Made by a program: the position numbers and the translations under genes
Assembly (NCBI GenBank): GCA_012959805.1
Contig: DUCN01000011.1
Span: 1-64,000 of the forward strand
DNA: 64,000 bases
Source of the DNA: Myxococcales bacterium
GTDB taxonomy: Bacteria > Myxococcota_A > UBA9160 > UBA4427
Direction: 5' to 3'
Notes under the pieces: generated by a model
What the model saw: the letters and a program-made list of their open reading frames with translations, nothing else
Databases searched by the model: none
What the model was told of the DNA's origin: nothing
In this document: positions 1 to 9,471 of the stretch, piece by piece
How the letters are laid out: each line of letters begins with the position of its first letter
Position numbering within the stretch: the stretch's first letter is position 1

Positions 1-91
1 CCTTAAGAAGGGCGGCCACTTCGCGGCCTTCGAACAGCCCGAAGCGTTCGTCGAAGAGGTTCGGAAATCGATGCGGAGAGTGAAGGCCTAA
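1..91 (+). CDS. alpha/beta hydrolase (epoxide-hydrolase-like), C-terminal fragment
   Basis: Only the last 30 codons lie in the window, read in frame from base 2 to a TAA stop. The peptide contains GGHFAAFEQP followed by a helix EAFVEEVRKS. This is the usual C-terminus of alpha/beta hydrolases of the epoxide hydrolase type, where the His of GGHFAAFE is the catalytic histidine. The rest of the protein, including nucleophile and acid, is outside the window, so the substrate cannot be judged. Bases 92-188 after it hold no gene that I can support. Confidence 0.6.
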   Translation, partial: LKKGGHFAAFEQPEAFVEEVRKSMRRVKA

Positions 92-188
92 CATCCGCCT
101 AGCGAGAACCCCGCGCTCGAAAGGACACGGCCCTTAGTAGGCCTGCCGTCGAGCGGCGCATCAACACATCGACTCGTCAACACTGCGG

Positions 189-1067
189 TTAAAGCGAAAT
201 CAGCAAATCCGCCAGCATCGCCACGAAGACGGCGAAGAGAAATCCCAGGGAGACGCGAAAGACCTCGCGGGCCGCTTCATCCGTTCGCTCCTGGAAAAGG
301 CGAATCGCGCGATACAGGAACCAGAGGCCAGCGGCACTGGCCACCGTGAAATAGATCGTGCCGACCAGTCCAAGGAAATACGGAGCCAGCGTGACCGGAA
401 GCAGGCCGACCGTATAGGCGACAACGCGTCGGCGCGTCGCTTCGTCACCGATCACTTCGGGTGGCATCGGGATCCCGGCCGCTTTGTAGTCGTCCTTTCG
501 ATAGAGCGCGATCGCCCAGACATGGGGCGGCTGCCAGAAGAAGACGATGGCGAAGAGCGTCCATCCTGCGACGCCGATGGATCCGTTGACCGCCGCATCG
601 GCAATCAGCGGCGCTGCGGCGCCCGCTGCGCCACCGATGACCGCGTTCCAGATCGAGCGCGGCTTCAGCCAGATCGTGTAGACGAACACATAAAAGAGAA
701 TGCTCGCGACACCGACGAAGGCGGCAGGCAATCCACTGACCCACAAGAGCAGCACGGTCGACGCCACGGCGAGCACCAGACCAAAAATCAGTGCAGCGTT
801 TGGTGCGATCAAACCGGCGGGAAGCGGACGCGACTTCGTGCGCTCCATGAGCGCATCTTTGTCTCGCTCGATATACGCGTTCAAGGTATTGGCCGAAGCG
901 GCCGCGAGCGCGATGCCCAGGATCACCAGGGCACTAAAGGAAAGACTCGGCCAACCGCCGGCGGCCATCCCCAAAACAGGCAAACCCGTAAACAAGACCA
1001 TCGGCAGGAGCCGGGGCTTTGTCAGATCGAGATAATTCCTGGCAGTCGTGAGAACGGTTTCGCTCAT
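189..1067 (-). CDS. ctaB: Heme O synthase (protoheme IX farnesyltransferase)
   Basis: UbiA-family integral membrane prenyltransferase that transfers a farnesyl group to heme b, giving heme O for terminal oxidases. The first Asp-rich motif is visible as NTLNAYIERDKDALMERT with the following RPLPAG. The second polar loop is YRKDDYKAAGIPMPP. About nine hydrophobic segments follow one another through 292 residues, the normal length. I start at ATG 1067 (MSETVLTT), because the 38 codons further upstream look non-coding and homologues begin shortly before the LDLTKPRLL segment. It is divergent from the DUF374 gene. No oxidase subunit genes are in the window. Confidence 0.93.
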   Translation of the reverse strand: MSETVLTTARNYLDLTKPRLLPMVLFTGLPVLGMAAGGWPSLSFSALVILGIALAAASANTLNAYIERDKDALMERTKSRPLPAGLIAPNAALIFGLVLAVASTVLLLWVSGLPAAFVGVASILFYVFVYTIWLKPRSIWNAVIGGAAGAAAPLIADAAVNGSIGVAGWTLFAIVFFWQPPHVWAIALYRKDDYKAAGIPMPPEVIGDEATRRRVVAYTVGLLPVTLAPYFLGLVGTIYFTVASAAGLWFLYRAIRLFQERTDEAAREVFRVSLGFLFAVFVAMLADLLISL

Positions 1068-1243
1068 GATTTCCGAAAAGAGGGCCCACGCCCTGAGACC
1101 CCCAGATCGCCTCTGATTGGCACGCGCGGCGCGCGTATCGGTACCACAGCGCTTCTCGCCATGCATCGGGCGAATGAACACTGGCTCCGCTGCGAAGATG
1201 AGAAAGTTCGAGAAAGCGCCAAGTAGCCTAGCCTACCCATTCA

Positions 1244-1978
1244 ATGGACGAGACGAACTTCCGGCCGGAAAATTCGCAGCAACAATGCGATGCACGCACG
1301 CCGACGACGAAAACGAGCCGCCGCCTGTGGCTCTTCGGAATCGTCAGCGCGTGGCTGCTTCGGGGACTCGGCGCGACCTGGCGGATCGAAGTTCTGGGAA
1401 AGGATCCGAGACCCGGCGCAGGTCCCAGCAAGGCGGGAAGAGACCGGAATCCCCACCTGGCCGCCCTCTTTCACGAAGCCCTGCTCCCCTGCACATGGTT
1501 CTTCCGCGACCGCCTCTACAGTGTGGCAGTGAGTCGCAGTCGGGATGGCGATCTGATTCGAGCCAGTCTTTTAGCCCTCGGATACGACGAGCCCGCTCGC
1601 GGCTCGAGCTCACGCGGAGGACCGGCGGCACTCCGAGGGCTGGTCCGAAAGCTCGATCACGGCACGACGGTCTCGGTTCTCGTCGATGGACCTCGGGGCC
1701 CTGCACGAGCGGCCAAGGTTGGAGTCGTTGCCCTTGCGCGACTCACCCAAACTCCAATTCAGCCGGTCGCCTTTTCAGCGCATCCGGCAATCCGCTTGAA
1801 GAGTTGGGATCGGAGTCTGATTCCTCTGCCCTTCGCGCGGGTCGTTTGCGCCTTCGGCGAACCGATCACCCAGCCCGAAGGCGAAGACGAAACCGAGGAG
1901 CAGGCGACGGCGCATCGATTGGAAAGGGAACTCTCGAGACTGCATCTCAAGGCCGATGCCAAACTTCTAACGGATTGA
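1244..1978 (+). CDS. DUF374 lysophospholipid acyltransferase family protein
   Basis: A 244-residue protein with the DUF374/LPLAT core. An N-terminal hydrophobic stretch is followed by FHEALLPCTWFF, the region where acyltransferases carry the catalytic His. Further on are SSSRGGPAALRGL and VDGPRGPARAAKVG, the hallmark of DUF374 proteins (an FPEGTRS-like position). It probably acylates a lipid or lipid A precursor at the inner membrane. The acceptor is not predictable. The first 30 residues (many Gln, Thr, Arg) are poorly conserved, so the true start may be internal. It is convergent with ptsP. Confidence 0.8.
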   Translation: MDETNFRPENSQQQCDARTPTTKTSRRLWLFGIVSAWLLRGLGATWRIEVLGKDPRPGAGPSKAGRDRNPHLAALFHEALLPCTWFFRDRLYSVAVSRSRDGDLIRASLLALGYDEPARGSSSRGGPAALRGLVRKLDHGTTVSVLVDGPRGPARAAKVGVVALARLTQTPIQPVAFSAHPAIRLKSWDRSLIPLPFARVVCAFGEPITQPEGEDETEEQATAHRLERELSRLHLKADAKLLTD

Positions 1979-2027
1979 TCCCTGCCGGGTGTAGGCGCGG
2001 AATCGGATCGACAAACCTCGGACAAGC

Positions 2028-4427
2028 CTAGTCGGAGGCCAGCGCTTCATCCAACAATTGCGCCAGCCAGCCGCCGATATCCGGGTGTTGTGTCAGACCA
2101 GCGGCGCGCAACCGTTTGGCCGCGATCCCATGGACTTCCGATGCGGTCCTCGCAAGCAGGGCCGCCCGCGCATCCGCTTCGACCTCACCCGAATCGAGAG
2201 ATCGAATGATTTCCTTCACAACCGGAATCGCCGCCGGTGTGCCTGAAAGCTCTTCAATGCCGAGACCGACCAGAATCGGAACCGCTAGAGGATTCGTTGC
2301 CATCTCGCCGCAAACCGAAATCGGGATCCCAGCCTCATTGGCGGCACTCACACTCATGGCGATCAACTGCAATACGGCCGGATGAAGCGAGTCGTAGAGA
2401 TGTGCAACACGTTCATTGCCGCGATCAACGGCCAGCGTGTACTGGGTCAGGTCATTGGTCCCGATGCTGAAGAAATCACATTCCTGGGCAAAAACCTTCG
2501 CCGTGATCGCCGCCGAGGGCACTTCGATCATGATTCCAACCTTGAGATCGTGATCGAAGGCGCTGCCTTCTCGATCGAGTTCAAGCCGAACTTCGTCGAT
2601 CACGCTCTTGGCTTCGCGCAGCTCGTCCAGACTTCCAATCATCGGCAACAACAACTTCAGATTACCGAGCGTGCTCGCGCGGAGAATCGCCCGCAACTGC
2701 GCCCGAAAGGCACGGCGGTTCTCGAGGGTAAGCCGAATCGAACGACACCCGAGTTGGGGGTTCTCTTCGTCGTCGAGGCCAATATTGGGAATGCCCTTGT
2801 CTCCGCCCAGGTCGAGGGTTCGCAGCGTCACCGTCTGGGGCTGGATAAATTCGACGACCCTCTGATAGAGCTGCCCCTGCTCTTCTTCACTGGGAAAGCC
2901 GCGATGAGCGAGCGCCAGCAGTTCCGTCCGGAATAGGCCGACACCCTCTGCGCCATGTTTTTCGACGAGTCGAAGGTCCGCGAGAAGTCCCGCATTCGCA
3001 GATAATCGAACACGATGTCCATCAAGGGTCTCGGCGGGCCGTTCACGCATGGCATCGAGATGTTCGACGGCGATCTCATATTGATGTTGCGCCTGCTCGA
3101 ATTCCCGCGTGAGTGCTTCATCTGGCGAGAGATAGATCGTCCCCGTCGCACCATCGACGATCGCCGCCTCGCCTTCTCGAGCCTCTTCGAGCAGGCCCGA
3201 TGCGCCGGTCACCGCTGGAATCTCGAGCGTGCGCGCAAAAATCACACCATGTGAGGTCTGACCACCGTGCTCGGCAACGATCGCAGAGACCTTGTCCATT
3301 TCGAGTTGGGCAAAGATCGCCGGTAGCAACTGATCGACAACCACGACGGATCCGCGCGGCATCGGCGCGACATCGTCCCGCACGCCTAATAGCCGCTCTA
3401 TCACACGCTGTCCGATGTCGGCGATGTCCGTTCCGCGCTCGCGCAGATACGGATCCTCGATGCGCTGGAAGGTCTTCCTGTAGGTCGCCAACACATGGAG
3501 CAGCGCTTTTCGCGCGTCCCCGGTTCGTTCGATCGCCTGTGTGACGTTCAGCAAGAATCCCTTGTCTTCGAGGATCTGGATCTGGGCATGAAAGACGGCG
3601 GCGAACTCGGGACCGAATCGCTCCTGAACGATGTCGCGCATATCTTCGATCTGACGCCGAGCCGCAGTCATCGCCGCCTTGAAATCCGAGTGTTCCTGCG
3701 CGACGTCATCGCTGGGCTGATACGGCATCCGCTCGAGATCGACCGGCTTATCCATTCGAAAGATCGGACCGATCGCCACGCCGCGTGCGGTTGCCAGTCC
3801 CCGCAAGGTGACATTCTTCTCGGAACGAGGGGGTTTCTGCGCCGGACCCTGTTCGAAATCGAGCGCACCGAGCACGGATGATTCGGCGATTCGACTAACA
3901 GCCTCGAGCCCCTCATCATCGCTCGAACTCATGAGCGCTAGAAGCTGTGCGTTGGCAACAACCGGCGCAAGAAGTGAGGCGCAGGTCTGCAGCAATTCGA
4001 TATCCGGCTCATCGAAGCGCCGCGGCTCTACGGTTTGAATGACGATGACACCGATCACGACGCCCTGGACAATGAGCGGGGCCGCTAACAACGATTCGAA
4101 ACGCTCTTCGCCCGTCTCCGGGAAATATTGATATTGGGGATCCGACCGGGCATGCTCCATCGCAATCGGTTCGCCGCGTTTCGCTGCCAGCCCAACCAGC
4201 CCGTCACCGATCGGCAGTTCGACTTGACCGACCGCATCGGCGTCGAGTCCGATGGTCGAGGCCAGACGAAGCGTCTGTCGCCCAGCGTCTGCGGAGTAGA
4301 TGGAGCAGACATCCGCGTCGAGCCGCTTCGACACCAGATCCGTCACATTGGCGAGGGTCTCCTCGAGATCGTGTGATCTGGACACGATTTCGGCGACATC
4401 AGCCAGTAATGAGACTCGATCTGGAAT
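2028..4427 (-). CDS. ptsP: Phosphoenolpyruvate-protein phosphotransferase PtsP (GAF + enzyme I)
   Basis: Nitrogen-type PTS enzyme I. It autophosphorylates with PEP and passes phosphate to an NPr-type carrier; neither NPr nor EIIA is in this window. An N-terminal GAF domain covers about residues 20-170. The PTS EI domains follow, with the active-site His in VAEHGGQTSHGVIFART and the PEP-binding barrel LFRTELLAL...LDLGGDKG...CGEMA. The first GTG is at 4385, but the reading frame upstream encodes DRVSLLADVAEI, which aligns with the conserved PtsP N-terminus (E. coli LREIVEKV). No ATG, GTG or TTG occurs between the upstream stop and 4385. An ATT codon at 4425-4427 lies 7 nt after a GAGG (4435-4438), so I infer ATT initiation. 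Confidence 0.9.
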   Translation of the reverse strand: MPDRVSLLADVAEIVSRSHDLEETLANVTDLVSKRLDADVCSIYSADAGRQTLRLASTIGLDADAVGQVELPIGDGLVGLAAKRGEPIAMEHARSDPQYQYFPETGEERFESLLAAPLIVQGVVIGVIVIQTVEPRRFDEPDIELLQTCASLLAPVVANAQLLALMSSSDDEGLEAVSRIAESSVLGALDFEQGPAQKPPRSEKNVTLRGLATARGVAIGPIFRMDKPVDLERMPYQPSDDVAQEHSDFKAAMTAARRQIEDMRDIVQERFGPEFAAVFHAQIQILEDKGFLLNVTQAIERTGDARKALLHVLATYRKTFQRIEDPYLRERGTDIADIGQRVIERLLGVRDDVAPMPRGSVVVVDQLLPAIFAQLEMDKVSAIVAEHGGQTSHGVIFARTLEIPAVTGASGLLEEAREGEAAIVDGATGTIYLSPDEALTREFEQAQHQYEIAVEHLDAMRERPAETLDGHRVRLSANAGLLADLRLVEKHGAEGVGLFRTELLALAHRGFPSEEEQGQLYQRVVEFIQPQTVTLRTLDLGGDKGIPNIGLDDEENPQLGCRSIRLTLENRRAFRAQLRAILRASTLGNLKLLLPMIGSLDELREAKSVIDEVRLELDREGSAFDHDLKVGIMIEVPSAAITAKVFAQECDFFSIGTNDLTQYTLAVDRGNERVAHLYDSLHPAVLQLIAMSVSAANEAGIPISVCGEMATNPLAVPILVGLGIEELSGTPAAIPVVKEIIRSLDSGEVEADARAALLARTASEVHGIAAKRLRAAGLTQHPDIGGWLAQLLDEALASD

Positions 4428-4484
4428 AGGGGTACCTCGGGGTCCGCGAACCTGGCGACTGAATCAAATCCCGAGGGTAGCAAC

Positions 4485-4517
4485 TGGAAACGCCCGGGGT
4501 GGACCCGGGCGCTTCCA
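4485..4517 (-). terminator. Strong hairpin between the HTH gene and ptsP
   Basis: An almost perfect inverted repeat: TGGAA-(a)-CGCCCGGG, a 5-nt loop, CCCGGGCG-(c)-TTCCA. It lies downstream of the HTH gene stop and upstream of the proposed ptsP start, both read on the minus strand. There is no long U tract after it, so it could be a weak terminator or attenuator, or a processing or mRNA-stabilising stem, rather than a classical intrinsic terminator. Confidence 0.55.
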
Positions 4518-4581
4518 AGATTCCTGCTCGGCGCACACTCTAATCGAGTGACGCCCACTTTCTAGAATCGCTCCGCGACTT

Positions 4582-4839
4582 CTAGTGCGTCGTCGGGAAG
4601 ACCACCGACCGTCGAATCGACGGAAAGACCTGGTCCTTGTCCTCAAAGGACATCCCCAGCGCGAGCAAAATTTTTCGCTTGGTGTCCATTCTGCAGTTCA
4701 GGCCCTTCTCGACACTGTGAATCGTCCGCAGGGCAACTTTTGCCTTTCGGGCGAGCTGCGCCTGCGTCATCAGCTTATCTTCGCGGAACTCGCGTACACG
4801 GTTCGGCACGCGCGCTTCCTGGGCATTCATGGCTTCCAT
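4582..4839 (-). CDS. Small XRE-family helix-turn-helix regulator
   Basis: An 85-residue protein that is almost entirely one Cro/C1-type HTH. NRVREFREDKLMTQAQLARK forms the first helices, KVALRTIHSVEKGLN the recognition region, and a C-terminal helix TKRKILLALGMSF closes the fold. Proteins of this size and sequence type are common single-domain regulators in deltaproteobacterial genomes. ATG 4839 is chosen; a GTG directly before it (4842) is equally possible, both served by the GGGGGA at 4850-4855. It precedes ptsP on the same strand with a strong hairpin between. Its target is unknown. Confidence 0.8.
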   Translation of the reverse strand: MEAMNAQEARVPNRVREFREDKLMTQAQLARKAKVALRTIHSVEKGLNCRMDTKRKILLALGMSFEDKDQVFPSIRRSVVFPTTH

Positions 4840-4842
4840 CAC

Positions 4843-5174
4843 AATACTTCCCCCAATTGATCCAATGCTCCGGGAATCACTCCCGAAGTGCGTCCTTCAA
4901 ATCGATTGAGAATTCGACTTGCCCGAGGTGATTCTTTAGGCAATTCCGCTGGTTGGGAGCTTTTTGGGGGGGCGCGCCGCGCACGGGGTGCACTTGCAGA
5001 GGACTCGCGTGGAACCGGCGACATGGAGGCATCAAGCGCACAACCATGACCCCTCATTATGGGTAAATGAGGGTTCGTGCGTAGGCAACTCTGGTGAAAG
5101 TCGGGACCTCTGCGAGAGCCCGCTTGATTGGCCCGCTCTGCTAGCCTGAGTGGCTTTGCAGGGGGGGGAACAGG
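4843..5174. other. Divergent intergenic region with an inverted repeat
   Basis: The 332 bases separate the minus-strand HTH gene from the plus-strand AsmA-like gene and hold no credible gene. They contain one clear inverted repeat, CCCTCATT (5051-5058) and AATGAGGG (5066-5073), with a 7-nt spacer. The run of eight or more G just before GTG 5175 serves as ribosome binding site for the AsmA-like gene. Confidence 0.6.
5051..5073. promoter_or_regulatory. Candidate operator: 8-bp inverted repeat
   Basis: CCCTCATT, a 7-nt spacer and AATGAGGG make perfect 8-bp arms with 15-bp centre-to-centre spacing in the divergent region between the HTH gene and the AsmA-like gene. Size and place suit a dimeric HTH protein such as the neighbouring XRE regulator. 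No binding data exist, and the palindrome alone does not show which promoter it would serve. Confidence 0.4.
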
Positions 5175-7901
5175 GTGCCACGAAGCTGGCTTCGCCTTTT
5201 TTGGGCGGGCGTCCTCATCTGCGGGGCAATCGTCGGCTACCTGGCGATCTCCGGTGTGGGTGCAAGGCTTCTTCACGAAGAGATCGAGACCCAACTGAGT
5301 CGACTCCTCAATGGCCCGGTGGAGATCGCGGAGGTCGATCTCCGTTTCGAAAACGGGCTGTGCATCGAGGCCCATGGGCTCGAGGCCTATCCAAATCCCG
5401 ACGGCGACGTCCCCGCCCTGCGTGCCAGCCGTGTCCTGGCCTGGGTCGATCTGCTCGCCATTCTCGTCGGCCGTCTCGAACTCAGCTCGCTGATTCTAGA
5501 AGGGCCACTGGTCCGTATCGAGCAAAGGTCCGACGGATCACTGATCGGTCTTCCGCTAGCCCCGTTTGCTGCTCCGACCCATTCAAAGGAGGGGACCGAC
5601 AAGACATCGATCGGCGAACTCATCGCCGCCCAACTCGAATCTCTCGATCCCACCGCCACCCAATTCCTCAATGAGTTTCGCCCAGCCGATCGAATCGAGG
5701 TTCTCGACGGTGCGATCAGCTGGATCGATCATCGACAACTCGGACCGAACGATCTGCCACGTGAGCTCCGGCTTGAACTCGTCTCCGGGCTTGCCATACG
5801 CAATTGGCTCTCAGGCGAGGTCACCCTCGATTGGCGCGGTGTGTTCGTCGACGGCCAACACACGCCCTTCCCTTTCGAAATGTCCGTCCACCGAGACGAC
5901 GAGGCACATTTCGAATGGAAGGCATCCATGCTGCAGATTCCACTCGAGACCGCTAGGACGCCGCTCTACTTCATTCGAAACTCGGATCGACTCACCGGCA
6001 CTCTGGATGCCCGATTTGCCCTCACCACCACTGCCTCTGGCCAGCTCCAGCTGACCTTTGAAGCCACCATTGAGGATGCCGCGTTTCGGCTCCGGGAGTC
6101 CGGTTCGCGGGTCCAACCGGGGAAAGTCGATGCTCGGGTCGTACTCGAATTCGATTCCAGCCGCCTCCGCCTGAAGACCGGCCGGTTCGCGGGGAATAGA
6201 CTCGAGATCGAATTCAAGGGCGCCATCGACCGGCCGATTCGCCCGCGCTCGATGACACGCATCGAGTCTCGAATGCTGGGTGTCCAAATTTCCGGCGTCC
6301 GGGAGCTCGCCCGGCGATACGACACCGAATTCGACATCGCTCTCGCGATCGCACGACTCACGGAGAGCGTCCGCGATGGTCAAATCCGCTACATCGAAGC
6401 CGCTGGCACGACCACGCTCATGCGCTGGCTCGATCTTGCGAGCGGCCGAAGTCGAGAGCTTCCGGAAAATTTCACGTTCGGCGGCGGAATCGACGCCGTG
6501 GTGCTGGAAACGGGACCGGGCGAGAACATCGATGAACTCACGGGCGAGATCGACTGGACAGAAGACCGAGTCTCGCTGCGAAACATGACGGGACGCTTTC
6601 GCGGCAGGCCGCTCCCCAAAATGAATGCGGTCTTCGAAGGTGTCTCCCATCTCCTCGACAACATCGCCGCGATCGAGACGGTCAAGACGAGCCCACCTCC
6701 CATTCCCGGCGTCGGTCCGCTCCTGCAGATCTTCCGCCCCGACGATCCAACCGCGATTCCGACGATTCGCGCGATCGCCTTGGCATTCGATCATCTCGAA
6801 CATCCGCTCTTCCGCTATCCGATCAGCGACCTGCGAATCCTGATCGAGCCTCTGCGCCGCGGGTTGCAAATGAATATTCGCGAAGGCCAATGGGCTCACA
6901 CCGGCATCGAAGGCGACATCGTCTGGTTCAGCGATCCAGACGCACCGACCATCGACGCCCGTATCACACTTCATCAACCGGCCCTCGACGAAAATCCTCC
7001 GCAAGCGGCCGAGTCCGAGCAGGTCGAGATCGAGGAGGCTCAAGCCGTGGTCGAAAAGCTTCGCTGGGGATCCGGCCGCTTCGAAGTGAAATTCCGCCCG
7101 AAGCCAACACTTCCCTTTGAAACCGCAACCGGATTCTTCCGGCTCGATGACGCAGCGCTCATCGGTCATGAGATCGAGATTCGCCTCGCCCCGCGTGGCA
7201 CCTCGGCGCTTCGGGCCAAGATCGACCTTGAGGATCCCGAATCCATCGGCCTCGACATTTCTTTCGCGATCACCGACGCAACGCTCGAGGCAATGAGCGA
7301 GTTCGTCGCGCTCCCTCCGGGTCTCGTTACCGGCGAGTTTCGTGCGACGGGATCGCTGATCGGTCGCGTCCAACCACAGACTTCGTTCATCGCCGACTTG
7401 ACCGGTGATGTCCGGATTGAAGCCGAGAACGGCCTGGTGCACACCAACCTCCCGCTCATGCTTCGGCTCGGAAAAGCCACCGAGGGCTTCAGCCCATTCG
7501 CGGATGCCGACGAACTGCAATACGAATCGATGTCGGGAAACCTCGAAATCCAAAAGGGATGGCTCCGCACGGAAGACTTTGAACTCGAAGGCCCTCTTCG
7601 CGTCTATTCCAAGGTTCGACTCAACACGAACAAGTCACCGGGCAGAATCAAGGCAGTGGTCGGTATTTTCTTGTTTCGCACACCCAATGAGATCCTCAGC
7701 AGCCTGCCTCTACTGAAGAGCTTCCTTCCCGGATCCGACCGCGGCCTCATCGGCGCCTACTTCAAAGTCAAGGGCCCCGTTGATGACCCCGACGTCGAGG
7801 CGCTTGCACTCAAGACCATGTTGTCCAGCGTCCCGAATGCCATCAAGGTCCCCTTCAAGGCGATGCGCTTTCTCTTTGGCGCAAGTGACGACGACTCATG
7901 A
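5175..7901 (+). CDS. AsmA/YhdP-like large envelope protein
   Basis: A 908-residue protein with one N-terminal membrane segment (about residues 7-28, [18 protein letters not shown]) and a long beta-rich periplasmic body. The start of the body, [19 protein letters not shown], is typical of AsmA-like proteins, and the C-terminal part ([33 protein letters not shown]) matches the AsmA-like C-terminal region. This family forms long repeating-groove bridges thought to move phospholipid between inner and outer membranes. GTG 5175 is preceded by a G-rich ribosome binding site. The stop overlaps the start of the next gene by ATGA, so the two are co-translated. Confidence 0.8.
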   Translation: MPRSWLRLFWAGVLICGAIVGYLAISGVGARLLHEEIETQLSRLLNGPVEIAEVDLRFENGLCIEAHGLEAYPNPDGDVPALRASRVLAWVDLLAILVGRLELSSLILEGPLVRIEQRSDGSLIGLPLAPFAAPTHSKEGTDKTSIGELIAAQLESLDPTATQFLNEFRPADRIEVLDGAISWIDHRQLGPNDLPRELRLELVSGLAIRNWLSGEVTLDWRGVFVDGQHTPFPFEMSVHRDDEAHFEWKASMLQIPLETARTPLYFIRNSDRLTGTLDARFALTTTASGQLQLTFEATIEDAAFRLRESGSRVQPGKVDARVVLEFDSSRLRLKTGRFAGNRLEIEFKGAIDRPIRPRSMTRIESRMLGVQISGVRELARRYDTEFDIALAIARLTESVRDGQIRYIEAAGTTTLMRWLDLASGRSRELPENFTFGGGIDAVVLETGPGENIDELTGEIDWTEDRVSLRNMTGRFRGRPLPKMNAVFEGVSHLLDNIAAIETVKTSPPPIPGVGPLLQIFRPDDPTAIPTIRAIALAFDHLEHPLFRYPISDLRILIEPLRRGLQMNIREGQWAHTGIEGDIVWFSDPDAPTIDARITLHQPALDENPPQAAESEQVEIEEAQAVVEKLRWGSGRFEVKFRPKPTLPFETATGFFRLDDAALIGHEIEIRLAPRGTSALRAKIDLEDPESIGLDISFAITDATLEAMSEFVALPPGLVTGEFRATGSLIGRVQPQTSFIADLTGDVRIEAENGLVHTNLPLMLRLGKATEGFSPFADADELQYESMSGNLEIQKGWLRTEDFELEGPLRVYSKVRLNTNKSPGRIKAVVGIFLFRTPNEILSSLPLLKSFLPGSDRGLIGAYFKVKGPVDDPDVEALALKTMLSSVPNAIKVPFKAMRFLFGASDDDS

Positions 7902-8404
7902 ACGCGCTCCCGGCCAGAACAAAGATCCTGACATTGCCCAGACTAGAAACAGAACTCTCCAATTCCCGAGCACTCGGCCAGCGAATCGTCTTCACGAATG
8001 GCTGTTTCGACCTACTCCATATCGGCCATGTCCGCAGTCTCGAATCCGCGCGGGCATTAGGCGACGTATTGGTCGTTGGCATCAACCTCGACGCGAGCGT
8101 CCGACGAGCCAAAGGGCCGGACCGACCTGTCAATCCCGCGCGCACTCGAATGGAAGTCGTCGCAGCATTCCAATGCGTGAATTGGGTCGTTGGATTTGCT
8201 GCGGACACGCCCATCCGACTGATCAAAGCAGTGCGGCCGGACGTGCTCGCGAAAGGTGGGGACTGGTCCCTCGATACGATCGTGGGTCGCGAAGAGGTCG
8301 AGCTAACGGGCGGACGCGTCGTGCGGCTGCCCGTCGTGAAGGGCATTCGATCCACTCAGATGATTGAGAAGATTCGTCGCTCGCCGCCACGGCGAAAACG
8401 TTAG
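7898..8404 (+). CDS. rfaE2: RfaE2-type heptose-1-phosphate adenylyltransferase / nucleotidyltransferase
   Basis: A single-domain cytidylyltransferase-fold enzyme of 168 residues. The signature [15 protein letters not shown] carries the HxGH motif at about residues 41-44, and the later [12 protein letters not shown] carries the ISTT-like loop. RfaE2/HldE C-terminal enzymes join AMP to D-glycero-beta-D-manno-heptose 1-phosphate for LPS inner-core synthesis. Its length equals a free-standing RfaE2 domain; the kinase half (RfaE1) is not beside it. It starts inside the stop of the AsmA-like gene, so an outer-membrane role fits. Confidence 0.85.
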   Translation: MNALPARTKILTLPRLETELSNSRALGQRIVFTNGCFDLLHIGHVRSLESARALGDVLVVGINLDASVRRAKGPDRPVNPARTRMEVVAAFQCVNWVVGFAADTPIRLIKAVRPDVLAKGGDWSLDTIVGREEVELTGGRVVRLPVVKGIRSTQMIEKIRRSPPRRKR

Positions 8405-8433
8405 GTCAAAAGGTCAAAGGCCGGAACTTGAGG

Positions 8434-9468
8434 TCAGACGAAGCGATCTGAGCCTTGGTCACCGGCCGTCACGGACTCGCCACTGACGAGCTCCGCTCGT
8501 CGGTACTCTGAATCGAGAAGCGGTTCGATCCGATCGACGATGAGGTCCGCCACACCCTGGAATTTCTTGGCGTGATCGCGTTCGGCCCTCGCAGAAAAGG
8601 GAACGAAGGGCTCACCGATATGAAATGCCGAAAGCTCTTCGTAGGGGATCGGCTCACCGACTCGGTAGACGATCTTGCCCCGGCCAGCGAACGGTGATGC
8701 GCCCGGATAGACACCATCGGAACCGTTGCAGCCCACTGGAACGATGGGCATCTTCAAATGCAGCGCGATCTGTGAAATACCGATGCGACCCGGGAGGAGC
8801 CGCTTCGAGCGTGTGCCCTGAGGAAAGACCAGAAGATCGAGGCCGATCCGCATCGCATGCGTATTCAACTCCACAAACTGAGCCATCATCGCCTGGAAGA
8901 GTGAGCATATATAATCGGCATAATCTGGTTCGCCATGTTCGGCTGGATCACCGTGGTTCGGACGGAATTCGACGCCCATCGGGTCCCGTGCTTTACGCAG
9001 CAGCATTTCTGGAACATCGGGCGGCGTCGGCAAATCCGCATGATCACCGACCGCCCGCGCGTCTATCACTTCACGCAAGAGCGCATATTCCCGATCGGTC
9101 GGCGTCCGCTTCATGACGGAAAGGAAATCTCGAGTGATCAGATAGCCGCGCGAGACGGTTGGCAGCTGAAGCATGCTCTCCATGAAGCGCGCCATGAACT
9201 GACCTTCGTAGTACTTGCCTTTTACCCATGTCGTGGTGAAGCGATCCAATTGCTGCCAGAGAATATATTGAAAGGGCCAATAGTTGTATCGGTCCGTATG
9301 GTTCATGGCGAAGATGACAGGGCCCTCGGGAATCCGATCCTCGTTTTCAAAACCAAGTTCGATGCCAGGCAATCGGCTGTAATTCACACCTAAAAACCAG
9401 CCCAGGAAGCGCTGTGAAAAGGGGCGGCGGACCAACTTCAGTCGTTCGAGCCGAGCGAGATCGAGCAT
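8434..9468 (-). CDS. PlsC-like 1-acyl-glycerol-3-phosphate acyltransferase family protein
   Basis: A 344-residue LPLAT-fold protein. The block NHTDRYNYWPF sits where PlsC enzymes have NHxxxxD, and VFPQGTRSKRLLPGRIG sits where they have FPEGTRS. The PIVPVGCNGSDG block also matches. Two key positions differ: the HX4D aspartate is Asn, and the Glu of EGTRS is Gln. The enzyme may thus be a specialised or inactive member. ATG 9468 lies 3 nt after the mobA stop, so it is the last gene of a moeA-mobA-acyltransferase run. Confidence 0.75.
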   Translation of the reverse strand: MLDLARLERLKLVRRPFSQRFLGWFLGVNYSRLPGIELGFENEDRIPEGPVIFAMNHTDRYNYWPFQYILWQQLDRFTTTWVKGKYYEGQFMARFMESMLQLPTVSRGYLITRDFLSVMKRTPTDREYALLREVIDARAVGDHADLPTPPDVPEMLLRKARDPMGVEFRPNHGDPAEHGEPDYADYICSLFQAMMAQFVELNTHAMRIGLDLLVFPQGTRSKRLLPGRIGISQIALHLKMPIVPVGCNGSDGVYPGASPFAGRGKIVYRVGEPIPYEELSAFHIGEPFVPFSARAERDHAKKFQGVADLIVDRIEPLLDSEYRRAELVSGESVTAGDQGSDRFV

Positions 9469-9471
9469 GGC

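Noticed and set aside
4839..5375. 178-codon minus-strand frame between the HTH and AsmA-like genes
   Set aside because: It covers the start of the AsmA-like gene in antisense and its intergenic part has no coding character.
5811..7553. 580-codon open frame on the minus strand
   Set aside because: It lies entirely antisense to the AsmA-like gene, has an unnatural Arg/Glu/Asp composition with no motif, and is typical of long antisense frames in GC-rich DNA.
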